This document shows, in pieces, positions 31,197-40,370 of a stretch of 64,000 nt of DNA (positions are counted from its first letter, which is position 1; every line of letters starts with the position of its first letter). The notes beneath the pieces were generated by a model. The model saw only the letters and a program-made list of their open reading frames with translations, had not been told where the DNA came from and did no database searches. This DNA is from Pseudonocardia sp. N23 (lineage in GTDB: Bacteria; Actinomycetota; Actinomycetes; Mycobacteriales; Pseudonocardiaceae). A program made the translations under genes and the position numbers. The stretch covers positions 35,886-99,885 of the forward strand of contig NZ_BEGX01000106.1 of NCBI RefSeq assembly GCF_002583555.1, written 5' to 3'.

Positions 31197-32005
31197 CCGC
31201 CCCAGCGGCTGCACCACTGCCGCTCCACACATCCGAACCGGTCACCACTCTGGTGCTCGTCGAGCCGATCGTCGACCCGGCCGTCCTCGTCGTCGTCGAG
31301 CAGGCCGTCGCGGACGCGGCCGCCACGGACGACTCCGCCGACGACGAGGTCGTCCCGGACGGTCCGGCCGAGCAGATCGAGGCGCTCGTCGGCGACGCCG
31401 TCGCGGGCAGCATCAAGGCCCGCGACGCGCTGCTCTCGATCATCCACCCGATGGTGCTGCGCTACTGCCGCGCCCGGCTGGGCCGCCAGGAGTGCGTCGT
31501 CGGCGCGGCCGAGGACGTCGCACAGGACGTCTGCCTCGCCGTCGTCCGTGCGCTGCCCAACTACACGGTCAAGGGACTGTCGTTCCGCGCCTTCGTCTAC
31601 GGCATCGCCGCCCACAAGGTGACCGACGCGTTCCGGGCCATCGGCCGCAACCGCTCCGAACCCGTCCCCGACGTGCCGGACTCGGTGTCGGCGGCCGAGG
31701 GGCCCGAGCACCGCGCGCTCGCGGTCGAGCTGGGCGAGCGCCTCGCCGAGCTGCTGCACACCCTCACCCCGCGCCAGCGCGAGGTGATCGTGCTGCGGGT
31801 TGCCGTCGGGCTCTCGGCCGAGGAGACCGCGCACGCCGTGGGCTCCACCCCGGGCGCGGTCCGCGTCACCCAGCACCGTGCGCTGACCCGGCTGCGCCAG
31901 GTCCTCGTGGAGCACGAGGCCGCCGCACTGCTCACCGACCCACCCCTCGGGCACACCGTCGCCACGACCGCCGGGGAGGCGGAACCGGACAGCCGGGTCG
32001 GCTGA
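31193..32005 (+). CDS. ECF-type RNA polymerase sigma factor, SigD/ShbA-like
   Basis: A group 4 sigma factor of 270 residues. The first 80 residues are Ala/Asp/Glu/Val rich and not conserved. Region 2 is IHPMVLRYCRARLGR...EDVAQDVCLAVVRALPNY...FRAFVYGIAAHKVTDAFRA, and region 4 is LTPRQREVIVLRVAVGLSAEETAHAVGSTPGAVRVTQHRALTRLRQVL. The RYCRARLGR and AAHKVTDA wording resembles SigD and ShbA proteins, which in other actinobacteria feed into primary sigma factor or starvation control; the role here is inferred. No anti-sigma gene is adjacent. Its start is coupled to the 14-residue leader ORF. Confidence 0.85.
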   Translation: MTAPAAAPLPLHTSEPVTTLVLVEPIVDPAVLVVVEQAVADAAATDDSADDEVVPDGPAEQIEALVGDAVAGSIKARDALLSIIHPMVLRYCRARLGRQECVVGAAEDVAQDVCLAVVRALPNYTVKGLSFRAFVYGIAAHKVTDAFRAIGRNRSEPVPDVPDSVSAAEGPEHRALAVELGERLAELLHTLTPRQREVIVLRVAVGLSAEETAHAVGSTPGAVRVTQHRALTRLRQVLVEHEAAALLTDPPLGHTVATTAGEAEPDSRVG

Positions 32006-32087
32006 GCCCGAACCTGGTCGGGGAGTAGCCTGGCGACGATCACCCACCATCGTCACCGGGCCCTCGACGTCCGGGTCAGGAGGACAC

Positions 32088-32474
32088 GTGTCGGCTGGTC
32101 AGATCGCCGCGCTGATCGCCGCCGGCGCGTTCGTCGTGCTGGTCCTGCTGGCGGCGGTCCCGCTGCTCAAACTGGGCCGCACGCTCGACGAGGCCACCGT
32201 CGCGATCCGCAAGGCCCACGAGGGCAGCGCCCCGCTGCTGTCCGACGCGCACACGACGCTGAACCAGGTCAACACCCAGCTCGAGCGCGTCGACGGCATC
32301 ACCGCGGGCGCCCGCACCGTCACCGCCAACGTCTCGGTCCTGTCGTCGCTGTTCACCGCGACGCTCGGCGGCCCGCTCGTGCGCGCGGCCGCGTTCTCCT
32401 ACGGGGTGAACAAGGCCATCAAGGCCCGCCGCGCCGGCAAGGCCGCCGTCGGGACGCGGAAGGGCCGCAAGTGA
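32088..32474 (+). CDS. DUF948 family membrane protein
   Basis: A 128-residue protein with one N-terminal membrane helix (IAALIAAGAFVVLVLLAAVPLL) followed by an amphipathic, coiled-coil-like region (LGRTLDEATVAIRKAHEG, then TTLNQVNTQLERVDGITAGA) as in DUF948 proteins. Function unknown. It has a TAGCCT -10-like hexamer upstream (32026-32031) and AGGAGG before GTG 32088. It overlaps the next small gene by four bases and precedes alaS, an order shared with streptomycetes. Confidence 0.85.
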   Translation: MSAGQIAALIAAGAFVVLVLLAAVPLLKLGRTLDEATVAIRKAHEGSAPLLSDAHTTLNQVNTQLERVDGITAGARTVTANVSVLSSLFTATLGGPLVRAAAFSYGVNKAIKARRAGKAAVGTRKGRK

Positions 32475-32776
32475 AGCGCCTGTTCTGGCTGGGCGTCGGC
32501 GTCGCGGCCGGCGTGTACGGCAGCAGGCGCGCCACCCGCGCGGCGCAGAGCCTCACCCCCGCGGGGATGGGGGCCAACGTCGCCGACGGTCTGCGCGAGC
32601 TCGGTGCCGGGCTGGGCGCGTTCGGCGCCGAGGTGCGCGCGGGCATGGAATCACGCGAGCAGGAGCTCGCCGACATGGTCGAGCGCCGTACCGGCGAGCA
32701 CGTCCCCACCTTCGCCGACGCCGTCGCCGAGGACCCCGCGGTCCGCCCGCAGCGAGCGCGCCGGGCAGGGCGTTGA
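32471..32776 (+). CDS. Small conserved protein upstream of alaS (DUF6167-like)
   Basis: A 101-residue protein beginning KRLFWLGVGVAAGVYGSRRATRAA, a short hydrophobic helix that may touch the membrane, then a helical region (VADGLRELGAGLGAFGAEVRAGMESREQELADMVER). It is translationally coupled to the DUF948 gene (GTGA overlap), and the pair is conserved before alaS in actinobacteria. Function unknown; the family name is from memory. Confidence 0.75.
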   Translation: MKRLFWLGVGVAAGVYGSRRATRAAQSLTPAGMGANVADGLRELGAGLGAFGAEVRAGMESREQELADMVERRTGEHVPTFADAVAEDPAVRPQRARRAGR

Positions 32777-32853
32777 CCCGGGTCCTGACCCGCGGATCGT
32801 CACGTCCTGCCTGATTCCGGCCCACCGACCGCACCACGCAGAGAGCTGTTCCC

Positions 32854-35517
32854 GTGCAGACCCATGAGATCGCCCGCCGCTTCACCGACCACTTCACCGG
32901 CGCGGGCCACACCCCTGTCGGCAGCGCGTCGCTGATCCTCGACGACCCGACCCTGCTGTTCGTCAACGCAGGCATGGTCCAGTTCAAGCCGTACTTCCTC
33001 GGCGACGCGCCCGCGCCCTACCCGCGGGCCACGTCGATCCAGAAGTGCGTGCGCACCGGCGACATCGACGAGGTGGGCCGCACCACGCGGCACAACACCT
33101 TCTTCCAGATGGCCGGGAACTTCTCCTTCGGCGACTACTTCAAGGAAGGCGCCATCGAGCACGCGTGGCGCCTCATCACCTCGCCGACGTCCGAGGGCGG
33201 CTACGGGTTCGACCCCGACCGTATCTGGGTCACCGTCTACCTCGACGACGACGAGGCCGTCGGGCTCTGGCAGCGCATCGCGGGCATCCCGCTCGAGCGC
33301 ATCCAGCGCCGCGGCATGGCCGACAACTACTGGTCGATGGGCGTCCCCGGGCCGTGCGGCCCGTGCTCGGAGATCTACTACGACCGCGGCCCCGAGTTCG
33401 GCCGCGACGGCGGCCCGGTCGTCGACGAGGACCGCTACCTGGAGATCTGGAACCTGGTCTTCATGGAGAAGGAGCGGGCCGCAGGCGGGACCAAGGACGA
33501 CTTCCCGATCGTCGGCGAGCTGCCCGCCAAGAACATCGACACCGGCATGGGCGTCGAGCGCGTCGCCTACCTGCTCCAGGGCGTCGACAACGTCTACGAG
33601 ACCGACCTCGTCCGCCCGGTGATCGCGCGCGCCGAGGAGTTCTCGGGCCGCCGCTACGGCGTCTCCCCGGAGGACGACGTCCGCTTCCGCGTCATCGCCG
33701 ACCACGCCCGCTCCGGCGTCATGATCATCGGTGACGGCGTGACCCCGTCCAACGACGGCCGCGGCTACGTGCTGCGCCGGCTGCTGCGCCGCATCGTGCG
33801 CTCGTCGCGGCTGCTCGGGGTGCAGGAGCCCGTCCTGGGCTCGTTCGCCGAGGTCGTGCGCGACGCCATGGCGCCGTCCTACCCCGAGCTCGTCACCGAC
33901 TTCGAGCGCATCTCCGCGGTCGTGCGCGCCGAGGAGGAGGCGTTCCTGCAGACGCTGACCGCCGGTTCGCGCATCTTCGACGTCGCCGTCGCCGACACCC
34001 GAAGGGCCGGCGGCTCGCGGATCGCGGGGGACCAGGCGTTCGCGCTGCACGACACCTACGGCTTCCCGATCGACCTGACGCTGGAGATGGCCGCCGAGGC
34101 CGGGCTCAGCGTCGACCACGACCGGTTCACCGCGCTCATGACCGAGCAGCGGACCCGGGCCAAGGCCGATGCCAAGGCCCGCAAGACCGGACACCACGAC
34201 GGATCGGTCTACCGCCCGCTGCTCGACGCGCACGGCACCACGACGTTCCTGGGCTACAGCGACCTGGCCGCCGAGGGCACCGTCGTCGGGCTCGTGGTCG
34301 ACGGGGTGGCCGCGCCCGCCGCGAGCGAGGGCATGCAGGTCGAGGTCGTCCTCGACCGCACCCCGTTCTACGCCGAGGCCGGCGGCCAGCAGGCCGACCA
34401 CGGCGTGCTGCGCACCGGCTCGGCCACCGTCCGCATCGACGACGTCCAGTCCCCGGTCTCGGGCCTGCGCGTGCACCGCGGCACCGTCGAGGCCGGCACC
34501 GTCGCCGTGGGTGACGCGGTCGTCGCCGAGATCGACGTCGCCCGCCGCGCGTCGATCTCGCGCGCCCACACCGCCACCCACCTCGTGCACGCGGGCGTCC
34601 GCGGTGCCCTGGGTACCGCCGCGGCGCAGGCCGGCTCGCTCAACGCGCCCGGCCGGCTGCGGTTCGACTTCACGTCCCCGACCGGTGCGGTGCCGCCCGC
34701 GGCGCTCGCCGAGATCGAGGAGGAGGTCAACACCGTCCTGCAGCAGAACCGTGAGGTGCAGACCTTCGAGACCTCCATGGACGAGGCCCGCACCCTCGGC
34801 GCGATGATGCTGTTCGGCGAGAAGTACGGCGACCGCGTCCGCGTCGTGGACATGGGCGACTACTCACGCGAGCTGTGCGGTGGCACCCACGTCGACCGCA
34901 CCGGCCAGATCGGGATCGTGAAGGTGCTGTCCGAGGCCTCCATCGGCTCGGGTGTGCGCCGCGTCGAGGCCCTCGTCGGCAACGACGCGCTGCGCCACGT
35001 CTCCACCGAGCACCTGCTGCTGTCGCAGATCTCCGACCAGCTCAAGGCCCGTCCCGACGAGCTGCCCGACCGGATCGCGGCACTCGTCGAGCGGCTGCGC
35101 ACCGCCGAACGCGACCTCGAGAAGCACCGGGCCGACGCTGCGCTCGGTGCCGCCGGTTCGCTCGCCGACGGCGCCGAGGACATCGGTGGCATCGCGCTCG
35201 TCGCCGTCTCCGCGCCCGCCGGGGTCAGCGGCAACGACCTGCGGGCCCTCGCCTCGGACGTTCGTGCGCGCCTCGGCGACCGGCCCGGTGTCGTCGCCCT
35301 CTTCGGTGCCGACGACGACAAGGTCGCCTTCGTGGTCGCCACGACCGCCGCGGCCCGCGACCGCGGCCTCGCCGCCGGCAAGCTCATCCCGGCCTTCGCC
35401 GCGGCCGTCGGTGGCCGTGGCGGCGGCAAGCCCGACCTCGCGCAGGGCGGCGGGCAGAACCCCGCCGGTGTCCCCGACGCGATCGCCGCGCTCCGGGCCG
35501 CGCTCGCACAGGCGTGA
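32854..35517 (+). CDS. alaS: Alanyl-tRNA synthetase
   Basis: AlaRS charges tRNA-Ala and edits mischarged tRNA. All modules are present in 887 residues: the class II catalytic core (FVNAGMVQFKPYFLG, RTGDIDEVGRTTRHNTFFQM, NIDTGMGVERV), the tRNA-binding domain, the editing domain with the zinc-binding SRAHTATHLVHAGVR and YSRELCGGTHVDRTGQIG, and the C-Ala domain (GGKPDLAQGGGQNP). GTG 32854 (MQTHEIARRFTDHF) is the family start. It overlaps ruvX by four bases. Confidence 0.97.
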   Translation: MQTHEIARRFTDHFTGAGHTPVGSASLILDDPTLLFVNAGMVQFKPYFLGDAPAPYPRATSIQKCVRTGDIDEVGRTTRHNTFFQMAGNFSFGDYFKEGAIEHAWRLITSPTSEGGYGFDPDRIWVTVYLDDDEAVGLWQRIAGIPLERIQRRGMADNYWSMGVPGPCGPCSEIYYDRGPEFGRDGGPVVDEDRYLEIWNLVFMEKERAAGGTKDDFPIVGELPAKNIDTGMGVERVAYLLQGVDNVYETDLVRPVIARAEEFSGRRYGVSPEDDVRFRVIADHARSGVMIIGDGVTPSNDGRGYVLRRLLRRIVRSSRLLGVQEPVLGSFAEVVRDAMAPSYPELVTDFERISAVVRAEEEAFLQTLTAGSRIFDVAVADTRRAGGSRIAGDQAFALHDTYGFPIDLTLEMAAEAGLSVDHDRFTALMTEQRTRAKADAKARKTGHHDGSVYRPLLDAHGTTTFLGYSDLAAEGTVVGLVVDGVAAPAASEGMQVEVVLDRTPFYAEAGGQQADHGVLRTGSATVRIDDVQSPVSGLRVHRGTVEAGTVAVGDAVVAEIDVARRASISRAHTATHLVHAGVRGALGTAAAQAGSLNAPGRLRFDFTSPTGAVPPAALAEIEEEVNTVLQQNREVQTFETSMDEARTLGAMMLFGEKYGDRVRVVDMGDYSRELCGGTHVDRTGQIGIVKVLSEASIGSGVRRVEALVGNDALRHVSTEHLLLSQISDQLKARPDELPDRIAALVERLRTAERDLEKHRADAALGAAGSLADGAEDIGGIALVAVSAPAGVSGNDLRALASDVRARLGDRPGVVALFGADDDKVAFVVATTAAARDRGLAAGKLIPAFAAAVGGRGGGKPDLAQGGGQNPAGVPDAIAALRAALAQA

Positions 35518-35963
35518 GCGCCCCGGCACGCGGGCGACGCCTCGGGATCGACGTCGGCGCGGTCCGTGTCGGCGTCGCCCTCTCGGACCCGGACTGTGTG
35601 CTCGCGACGCCGCTGGTCACCGTGGCCCGTGACCTGCGGGAGGCCGGTGACCGCGGCGGCTCGGACCTGCGCGAGATCGCCGCACTCGTCACCGAGCACG
35701 ACATCGTGCAGGTCGTCGTCGGGCTGCCCCGCACCCTCGCCGGCGCGGAAGGGCCCGCGGCGCAGACGGCCCGCGCCTTCGCCGATGACCTCGCGGCCGT
35801 GCTCGACGTCCCGATCGAGCTGTCCGACGAGCGCCTGACGACGGTCGTCGCCACCCGGCAGCTGCGCGAGCGCGGGGTGAAGGGGAGGAAGCAGCGCGCC
35901 GTCGTCGACCAGGCCGCGGCCGTCGCGATCCTGCAGGGTTGGCTCGACGCCCGCGGACGGTGA
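35514..35963 (+). CDS. ruvX: Putative pre-16S rRNA nuclease RuvX/YqgF
   Basis: An RNase H-like protein of 149 residues involved in 16S rRNA 5' maturation in E. coli. Visible are GRRLGIDVGAVRVGVALSDP (first acidic residue), VVVGLPRTLAGAEGPAAQ, LSDERLTTVVA and the C-terminal DQAAAVAILQGWLD. GTG 35514 overlaps the alaS stop (GTGA). The order alaS-ruvX-mltG is standard for actinobacteria. Confidence 0.93.
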   Translation: MSAPARGRRLGIDVGAVRVGVALSDPDCVLATPLVTVARDLREAGDRGGSDLREIAALVTEHDIVQVVVGLPRTLAGAEGPAAQTARAFADDLAAVLDVPIELSDERLTTVVATRQLRERGVKGRKQRAVVDQAAAVAILQGWLDARGR

Positions 35964-36123
35964 CCGGCCGGGCACGCACTGTCGTCGCGGGGTCCTGGTT
36001 GCCGGGTTCGCGGCGTGTGTCCCGGCGAGCCGGGGTGCCGACCGCGTCGACGGCGCAGCGGCCGTCGGTATTGTCGGGCCCTGTGACCACGCCTGTCCGC
36101 TCCCGACGCCCCGGCCGTACCCG

Positions 36124-38007
36124 GTGACCGACGGGATCGACGGCCGCGGCGGCGCCCGCCCCGCCGGACGGGTGCCCGGAGGGGACGACCGCGAGCCACG
36201 GCGTGGGGAGCGCCGTGGCGACAGCGGGTGGGCGCCGCCATCGGGTCCGCGCGACCCCTACAGGTCCGCCACCCGCGGTGACGAGCGCCCGCCACCCGCC
36301 CGCGGCACCGAACCGGGACGCGACACATCTGCGGACCCCGGCCGCCGCGGGGACGGACCGGCGCCCACCCGGCGCCGGCGCCCCGAGAAGGACCGCCCCG
36401 AGAACGGGACCGAGCAGGGCACCGACCGGGTTCCCGCCGTCCGGCGCCGCCACCAGGCTGGCTCCGACGACGAGCCGGTCGCCCCCCGTGGTGGCGGGCA
36501 TCGCCGGCGCGACCCCGCCGCGACGCCGCGCCGCGCGGCCGCACCACCGCCTGCCGACGCCGTGGCCGAGACCGTCCGGGCCCGCAGCGTCCGCCCACGC
36601 CGCACGGCCGAGGAGACCGCGCGGCTCGCCGCCGCATCCGTCGACGCGCGCCGTGCCGATCCCCGTGCCGACCGTGCCGATGCGCGGGCCGACACCCGGG
36701 ACCCCGCCGACCCGTACGACACCTACGACGCGCCCGTCCGGTCGGCCCGGAGCCGGGACACCGCGGCCGCCGCCCCCGCCGCCGCCGCAGGTGGGGGAAC
36801 GCACCCCGCCGCCGTGGCCGACGACGACCGCGTCGGACCCCGCCGCACCGCCGGTACGTCAGCCCGGTCCGCCCGCCGCGAGGCGGTCACCCGCAAGCGC
36901 CGCCGCATCGGCGTCCTGGTGCTGGCCGTCGTCGTGCTCCTCGGCGTCGTCGGCGGTGGCGCCTACGTCGTCGGCTCCTCGTTCTTCGACAAGGACTACG
37001 ACGGAACCGGAACCGGCGACGTCATCGTCCAGGTCGTCTCCGGCGACTCCACGAGCCAGATCGGCCAGATGCTGCTGCGTCGCGGCGTCGTCGCCAGCGT
37101 CGGCGCCTTCACCGGCGCCGCCTCCGACGACTCCCGGGTCCTCGCCGTCCAGCCCGGCTACTACCAGATGAGCGGGCAGATGTCGGCCGAGTCCGCCGTC
37201 GCCCGCCTCGTCGACCCCGTCGCCCGCGTCGGGCGCCTCGAGGTCCGCGGCGGCACCCAGCTCGACGACACCCGATCACCCGACGGCACCACCGCCCCCG
37301 GTGTCCTCAGCCTCATCTCGCAGGCCAGCTGCGGCCGGATCGACGGCGCGCGCCGCTGTGTCAGCGTCGACGACCTGCGCACCACCATGGAGAAGACCGA
37401 TCCGGCCGAGCTCGGAGCCCCCACCTGGGCGCTCGAGGACATCCGCAAGGCCGAACCGGCGCGCCGGTTCGAAGGCCTCGTCTCGCCGGGCATCTACGAC
37501 ATCGCCCCCGGCACAGCCGCCCCGGACGTCTGGCGCGAGCTGCTCGCCGCGTCCGTGCCCAGGCTCGAGGCCGCCGGCATCGGTGACGCCTCCGCCCGGG
37601 CCGGGGTCACCCCCTACCAGGCGCTGATCATCTCCTCGCTCGTCGAGAAGGAAGGGATCACCCCGGACATGCCGCGGGTGTCACGCGTCGTCCACAACCG
37701 GCTCGCCGCCGGCCAGCGTCTCGAGCTCGACTCCACCGTCAACTACCCGCTCGACGTGCAGGCCCTGCGCACCACCGCCGACGCCCGGGCCCGCATCGGC
37801 CCCTACAACTCCTACGCCGTGGCCGGGCTGCCTCCTACGCCCATCGCCGCTGCCGGAAAGGCGGCCATGGCCGCAGCACTCGCACCCGAGCCGGGACCGT
37901 GGCTGTTCTTCGTGCGCTGCAAGCCCGATGGAACCTCCTGCTTCGGCACGACACTCGCCGAGCACCAGGCCAACATCCGGCAGGCCATCGCCGACGGCGC
38001 GATCTGA
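36124..38007 (+). CDS. mltG: Endolytic murein transglycosylase MltG
   Basis: A membrane-anchored enzyme that cuts nascent glycan strands to end their growth. The 627-residue protein has a cytoplasmic, charged and disordered N terminus of about 255 residues (Arg/Asp/Pro rich), one membrane helix (RRIGVLVLAVVVLLGVVGGGAYVV), then a LysM-like segment and the YceG domain, with the catalytic Glu in IISSLVEKEGITPDMPRVS followed by NRLAAGQRLELDSTVNY. The extended N terminus is far longer than in E. coli (340 residues total) but long tails are usual in actinobacteria. GTG 36124 is used; an earlier start is possible. Confidence 0.93.
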   Translation: MTDGIDGRGGARPAGRVPGGDDREPRRGERRGDSGWAPPSGPRDPYRSATRGDERPPPARGTEPGRDTSADPGRRGDGPAPTRRRRPEKDRPENGTEQGTDRVPAVRRRHQAGSDDEPVAPRGGGHRRRDPAATPRRAAAPPPADAVAETVRARSVRPRRTAEETARLAAASVDARRADPRADRADARADTRDPADPYDTYDAPVRSARSRDTAAAAPAAAAGGGTHPAAVADDDRVGPRRTAGTSARSARREAVTRKRRRIGVLVLAVVVLLGVVGGGAYVVGSSFFDKDYDGTGTGDVIVQVVSGDSTSQIGQMLLRRGVVASVGAFTGAASDDSRVLAVQPGYYQMSGQMSAESAVARLVDPVARVGRLEVRGGTQLDDTRSPDGTTAPGVLSLISQASCGRIDGARRCVSVDDLRTTMEKTDPAELGAPTWALEDIRKAEPARRFEGLVSPGIYDIAPGTAAPDVWRELLAASVPRLEAAGIGDASARAGVTPYQALIISSLVEKEGITPDMPRVSRVVHNRLAAGQRLELDSTVNYPLDVQALRTTADARARIGPYNSYAVAGLPPTPIAAAGKAAMAAALAPEPGPWLFFVRCKPDGTSCFGTTLAEHQANIRQAIADGAI

Positions 38008-38008
38008 C

Positions 38009-38914
38009 ATGCCCTACGCGCAGGAAGAGGCGGCCGGGTCATCGGTCGTCGTGCGGGCCGAGGTCGACCACGGCCGCGCCGAGCTGGTATCCGACCCGGA
38101 CAGGCCCTCGGCGTGGACGCTGCTCGTCGACGGCACCGCCCAGTCCCACGTCGACCTCGACGACCCGACCCACCTCGAGTTCGAGTACGTCCGCCGCCTC
38201 GGGCACGTCGTCGACGCACTGGGGACCCCTGGCGCACCGCTGCGCGTCGTCCACCTCGGCGGTGGGGCGTGGACCCTCGCGCGGTACGTCGCCGCCACCC
38301 GGCCCGGCTCACCGCAGACCGTCGTCGAGCTCGACGGGGCCCTCGCCGAGCTCGTCCGCACCCGCCTCCCCGCCGACGACGCGCTGATCGACCTGCGCAT
38401 CGGCGACGCGCGCGCCCAGACGCTCGCGCTGCCCCCCGCCTCCACAGACCTGCTGGTCCTCGACGTCTTCGTCGGGGCCCGCATCCCCTCGCACCTGACC
38501 TCGGTCGACTTCCTGGCCCTCGCCGCCCGTGCGCTCGCCCCCGGCGGGGTGCTCGCCGTCAACCTCGCCGACGGCGGCCCGCTGGCGTTCGCCCGCGGCC
38601 AGGTCGCCACGGCGGCCGTGGTGTTCGGGCACCGCGCGGTCGTCGCTGCCGCCGACGTGTGGCACGGCCGCCGCTTCGGCAACCTCGTCCTCGTCGCGTC
38701 CCGCACCGAGCTCCCGCTCGACGAGCTGGCCCGCGCCTGCGCGGCGGACCCGTTCCCGTCGACGGTGCGCCACGGCGTCGAGCTGCGACGGTTCACCAGG
38801 ACCGCGGGCGTCGTCACGGACCGGTCGGCGACGCCGTCACCGATTCCGCCCCCCGGCTTCTTCGGACGGCCCGCGGGCGATCCGCCCGTCGACCTCCCGC
38901 CCGCCACAGGCTGA
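38009..38914 (+). CDS. Spermidine synthase-like methyltransferase-fold protein
   Basis: A 301-residue Rossmann-fold protein resembling the synthase part of fused MFS/spermidine synthase proteins. Landmarks are THLEFEYVRRLGHVVDAL, the glycine loop VVHLGGGAWTLARYVAATRP, the acidic VVELDGALAELVR, RIGDARAQ and DLLVLDVFVGA. True aminopropyl transfer is doubtful and the substrate is unknown. It starts two bases after the mltG stop, in the place where aroE (shikimate dehydrogenase) usually lies between mltG and aroC. The C-terminal 20 or so residues overlap the remains of a pseudogene on the other strand. Confidence 0.75.
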   Translation: MPYAQEEAAGSSVVVRAEVDHGRAELVSDPDRPSAWTLLVDGTAQSHVDLDDPTHLEFEYVRRLGHVVDALGTPGAPLRVVHLGGGAWTLARYVAATRPGSPQTVVELDGALAELVRTRLPADDALIDLRIGDARAQTLALPPASTDLLVLDVFVGARIPSHLTSVDFLALAARALAPGGVLAVNLADGGPLAFARGQVATAAVVFGHRAVVAAADVWHGRRFGNLVLVASRTELPLDELARACAADPFPSTVRHGVELRRFTRTAGVVTDRSATPSPIPPPGFFGRPAGDPPVDLPPATG

Positions 38915-38924
38915 GGTCGCGCAC

Positions 38925-39164
38925 GGGTCCGTCCGGCGTCAGACGCCGGTCCAGCGGGAGGGTGAGCACGACCCGGCGCTGCTCGACCGTGGCGGCCCCG
39001 GTACTCGTCCCAGTCGGGGTGCTCGCCCCGGACGGCGCGGTACAGGTCGACGAGGGCCTCGACGGTCGCGACGGGCGGGTCCGCGGCCGGGACCGCTTGA
39101 TGGTCATCAGGATGCCCGTCCGGGCATCGGCGATCAGGGCGAGGAGCGCGTCGTCGTCGGCCAC
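38925..39164 (-). pseudogene. Remnant of a PPOX-class F420-dependent enzyme
   Basis: Three minus-strand pieces in two frames add up to a family member with its middle missing. From GTG 39164 one frame reads DDALLALIADARTGILMTIKR, the typical N terminus. The frame then shifts and continues with AADPPVATVEALVDLYRAVRGEHPDWDEYR after the loss of roughly 60 codons (the beta-barrel core). A second shift restores the first frame for ATVEQRRVVLTLPLDR, the typical C terminus. A functional protein cannot result. It lies in the 399-base gap between the spermidine synthase-like gene and the prepilin peptidase gene. Confidence 0.75.
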
Positions 39165-39313
39165 GGCCCGGACGCCGGCGCCCAGCCCGGCGCAGCACAC
39201 GGCACCGACGGTTTCCGCCGTGTCGTCCGGTCCGGGCCCGATCCGTCCCCATGCCGCGCCACCATCCACAGGCGGCCGTGATCGTGACTCCGGGGTCGCG
39301 GCGAGCGACGACC

Positions 39314-40306
39314 ATGTGCGGCATGGGAATGCAGGTGCCGGTGCGGCGCAGTCGGGCGGGCGCAGGGCCGTCATCGACGGGCACGGTGCCGACGGGCACG
39401 GTGCCGACGGGCACGGTGCCGAGGGGCACGGTGCCGGTGGGCGTGAGCCCGGCGGCGTTGTCGGCGGTCGTCGCGGTGGTGTCGGCGGCGATCGCGGCCG
39501 TCGTGGGGATCGTTCCGGCCGGAACGGCCGTCAGGGTGCTCGTCGCCGGGGCGGCCGGGGCGGCCGCGGGGCCCTGGATGCGGGCGGCGATCGTCCGGCA
39601 CTCCGTCCCGGGACCCGGTGCCCGGAACGCCTGTCCGCGGTGTGCGGCGGCGCTGGGCGGGGCCGGGCCGGTCCCGGCGTCAGGTCGTGCGCACTCCCGC
39701 TGGGCGTGTCTGTGGTGGCTGGGCGTCGCACGCCTGCCGGGCTCCGGCCGGGCCCCCTGCTGCGGGGCGCGGATCGGCCCGCCCGCGGCGGTGGTGGAGA
39801 TCGTCGCCGGGTCGGCGTGCGTCGTCGTCGCCGTGGCGCGACCCGGCCCCGCAGCGCTGCTCGGCTGCTGGATCGTGGTCTGCGGCGTCGTGCTCGTCGC
39901 CGTCGACGCCGCGGTCCACCGGCTGCCCGCTCCGCTGACGGCGGCGACGGCCGCGGGCGCGGGCGCGGCACTCGTGCCCACCCTCGCGCACGACCCACCC
40001 GCCGTCGCGCGGGCCGTCGTCGCGGCCGTGGTGGCGGGCGCGGCCCTGCTGGTGCTCCGGCTGCTGACCCGGGGCGGGATCGGTGGTGGCGACTGCGCGC
40101 TCGCGCCCGCGCTCGGTGCGGCGATGGGACGCGACGGCTGGGTGTCGCTCGCCCTCTGTGGTCTGGCGGCCGCCGTCCTCGGGGCCGTGCACGCCGTCGT
40201 GGCCGCCGCGGTGGCCGGCCGCGCGCGGGGGGTGGAGGTGCCGTTCGGGCCTTCGATGGTGGGCGCCGCGCTCGCGGTCGTCACCGTCACCGGTCCGCAC
40301 GGCTGA
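39314..40306 (+). CDS. Type IV prepilin peptidase (A24 family)
   Basis: A predicted membrane aspartyl protease of 330 residues that would cleave prepilin or Flp/Tad pilin leaders. Seen are four Cys in two pairs (CPRCAAAL and PCCGAR), the first catalytic Asp in VAVDAAVHRLPAPL, the second in RGGIGGGDCALAPALG and six or more hydrophobic helices. No pilin or Tad genes are nearby; mycobacteria also carry a prepilin peptidase gene (Rv2551c) here. The start is unsure: ATG 39314, 39323 and 39329 are all in frame, and the first 50 residues are low complexity with a fourfold TGTVP-type repeat. Confidence 0.75.
   Translation: MCGMGMQVPVRRSRAGAGPSSTGTVPTGTVPTGTVPRGTVPVGVSPAALSAVVAVVSAAIAAVVGIVPAGTAVRVLVAGAAGAAAGPWMRAAIVRHSVPGPGARNACPRCAAALGGAGPVPASGRAHSRWACLWWLGVARLPGSGRAPCCGARIGPPAAVVEIVAGSACVVVAVARPGPAALLGCWIVVCGVVLVAVDAAVHRLPAPLTAATAAGAGAALVPTLAHDPPAVARAVVAAVVAGAALLVLRLLTRGGIGGGDCALAPALGAAMGRDGWVSLALCGLAAAVLGAVHAVVAAAVAGRARGVEVPFGPSMVGAALAVVTVTGPHG
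39376..39435 (+). repeat. 15-bp tandem repeat near the start of the prepilin peptidase gene
   Basis: Four head-to-tail copies of GACGGGCACGGTGCC (the fourth with one C-to-G change) encode repeated TGTVP blocks and keep the frame. They precede the first membrane helix, so they belong to a disordered N-terminal tail, if that part is translated at all. Confidence 0.88.
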
Positions 40307-40370
40307 CCGGGCGGCCCGGCAGACACGACCGCAGCGGGAGCGCAGGTGGGCGGGTGAGAGGATGGTCGGC

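Noticed and set aside
37999..38914. A genuine spermidine synthase
   Set aside because: The fold is similar, but the N-terminal substrate-binding residues are not recognisable and no polyamine genes are near. It is called only spermidine synthase-like.
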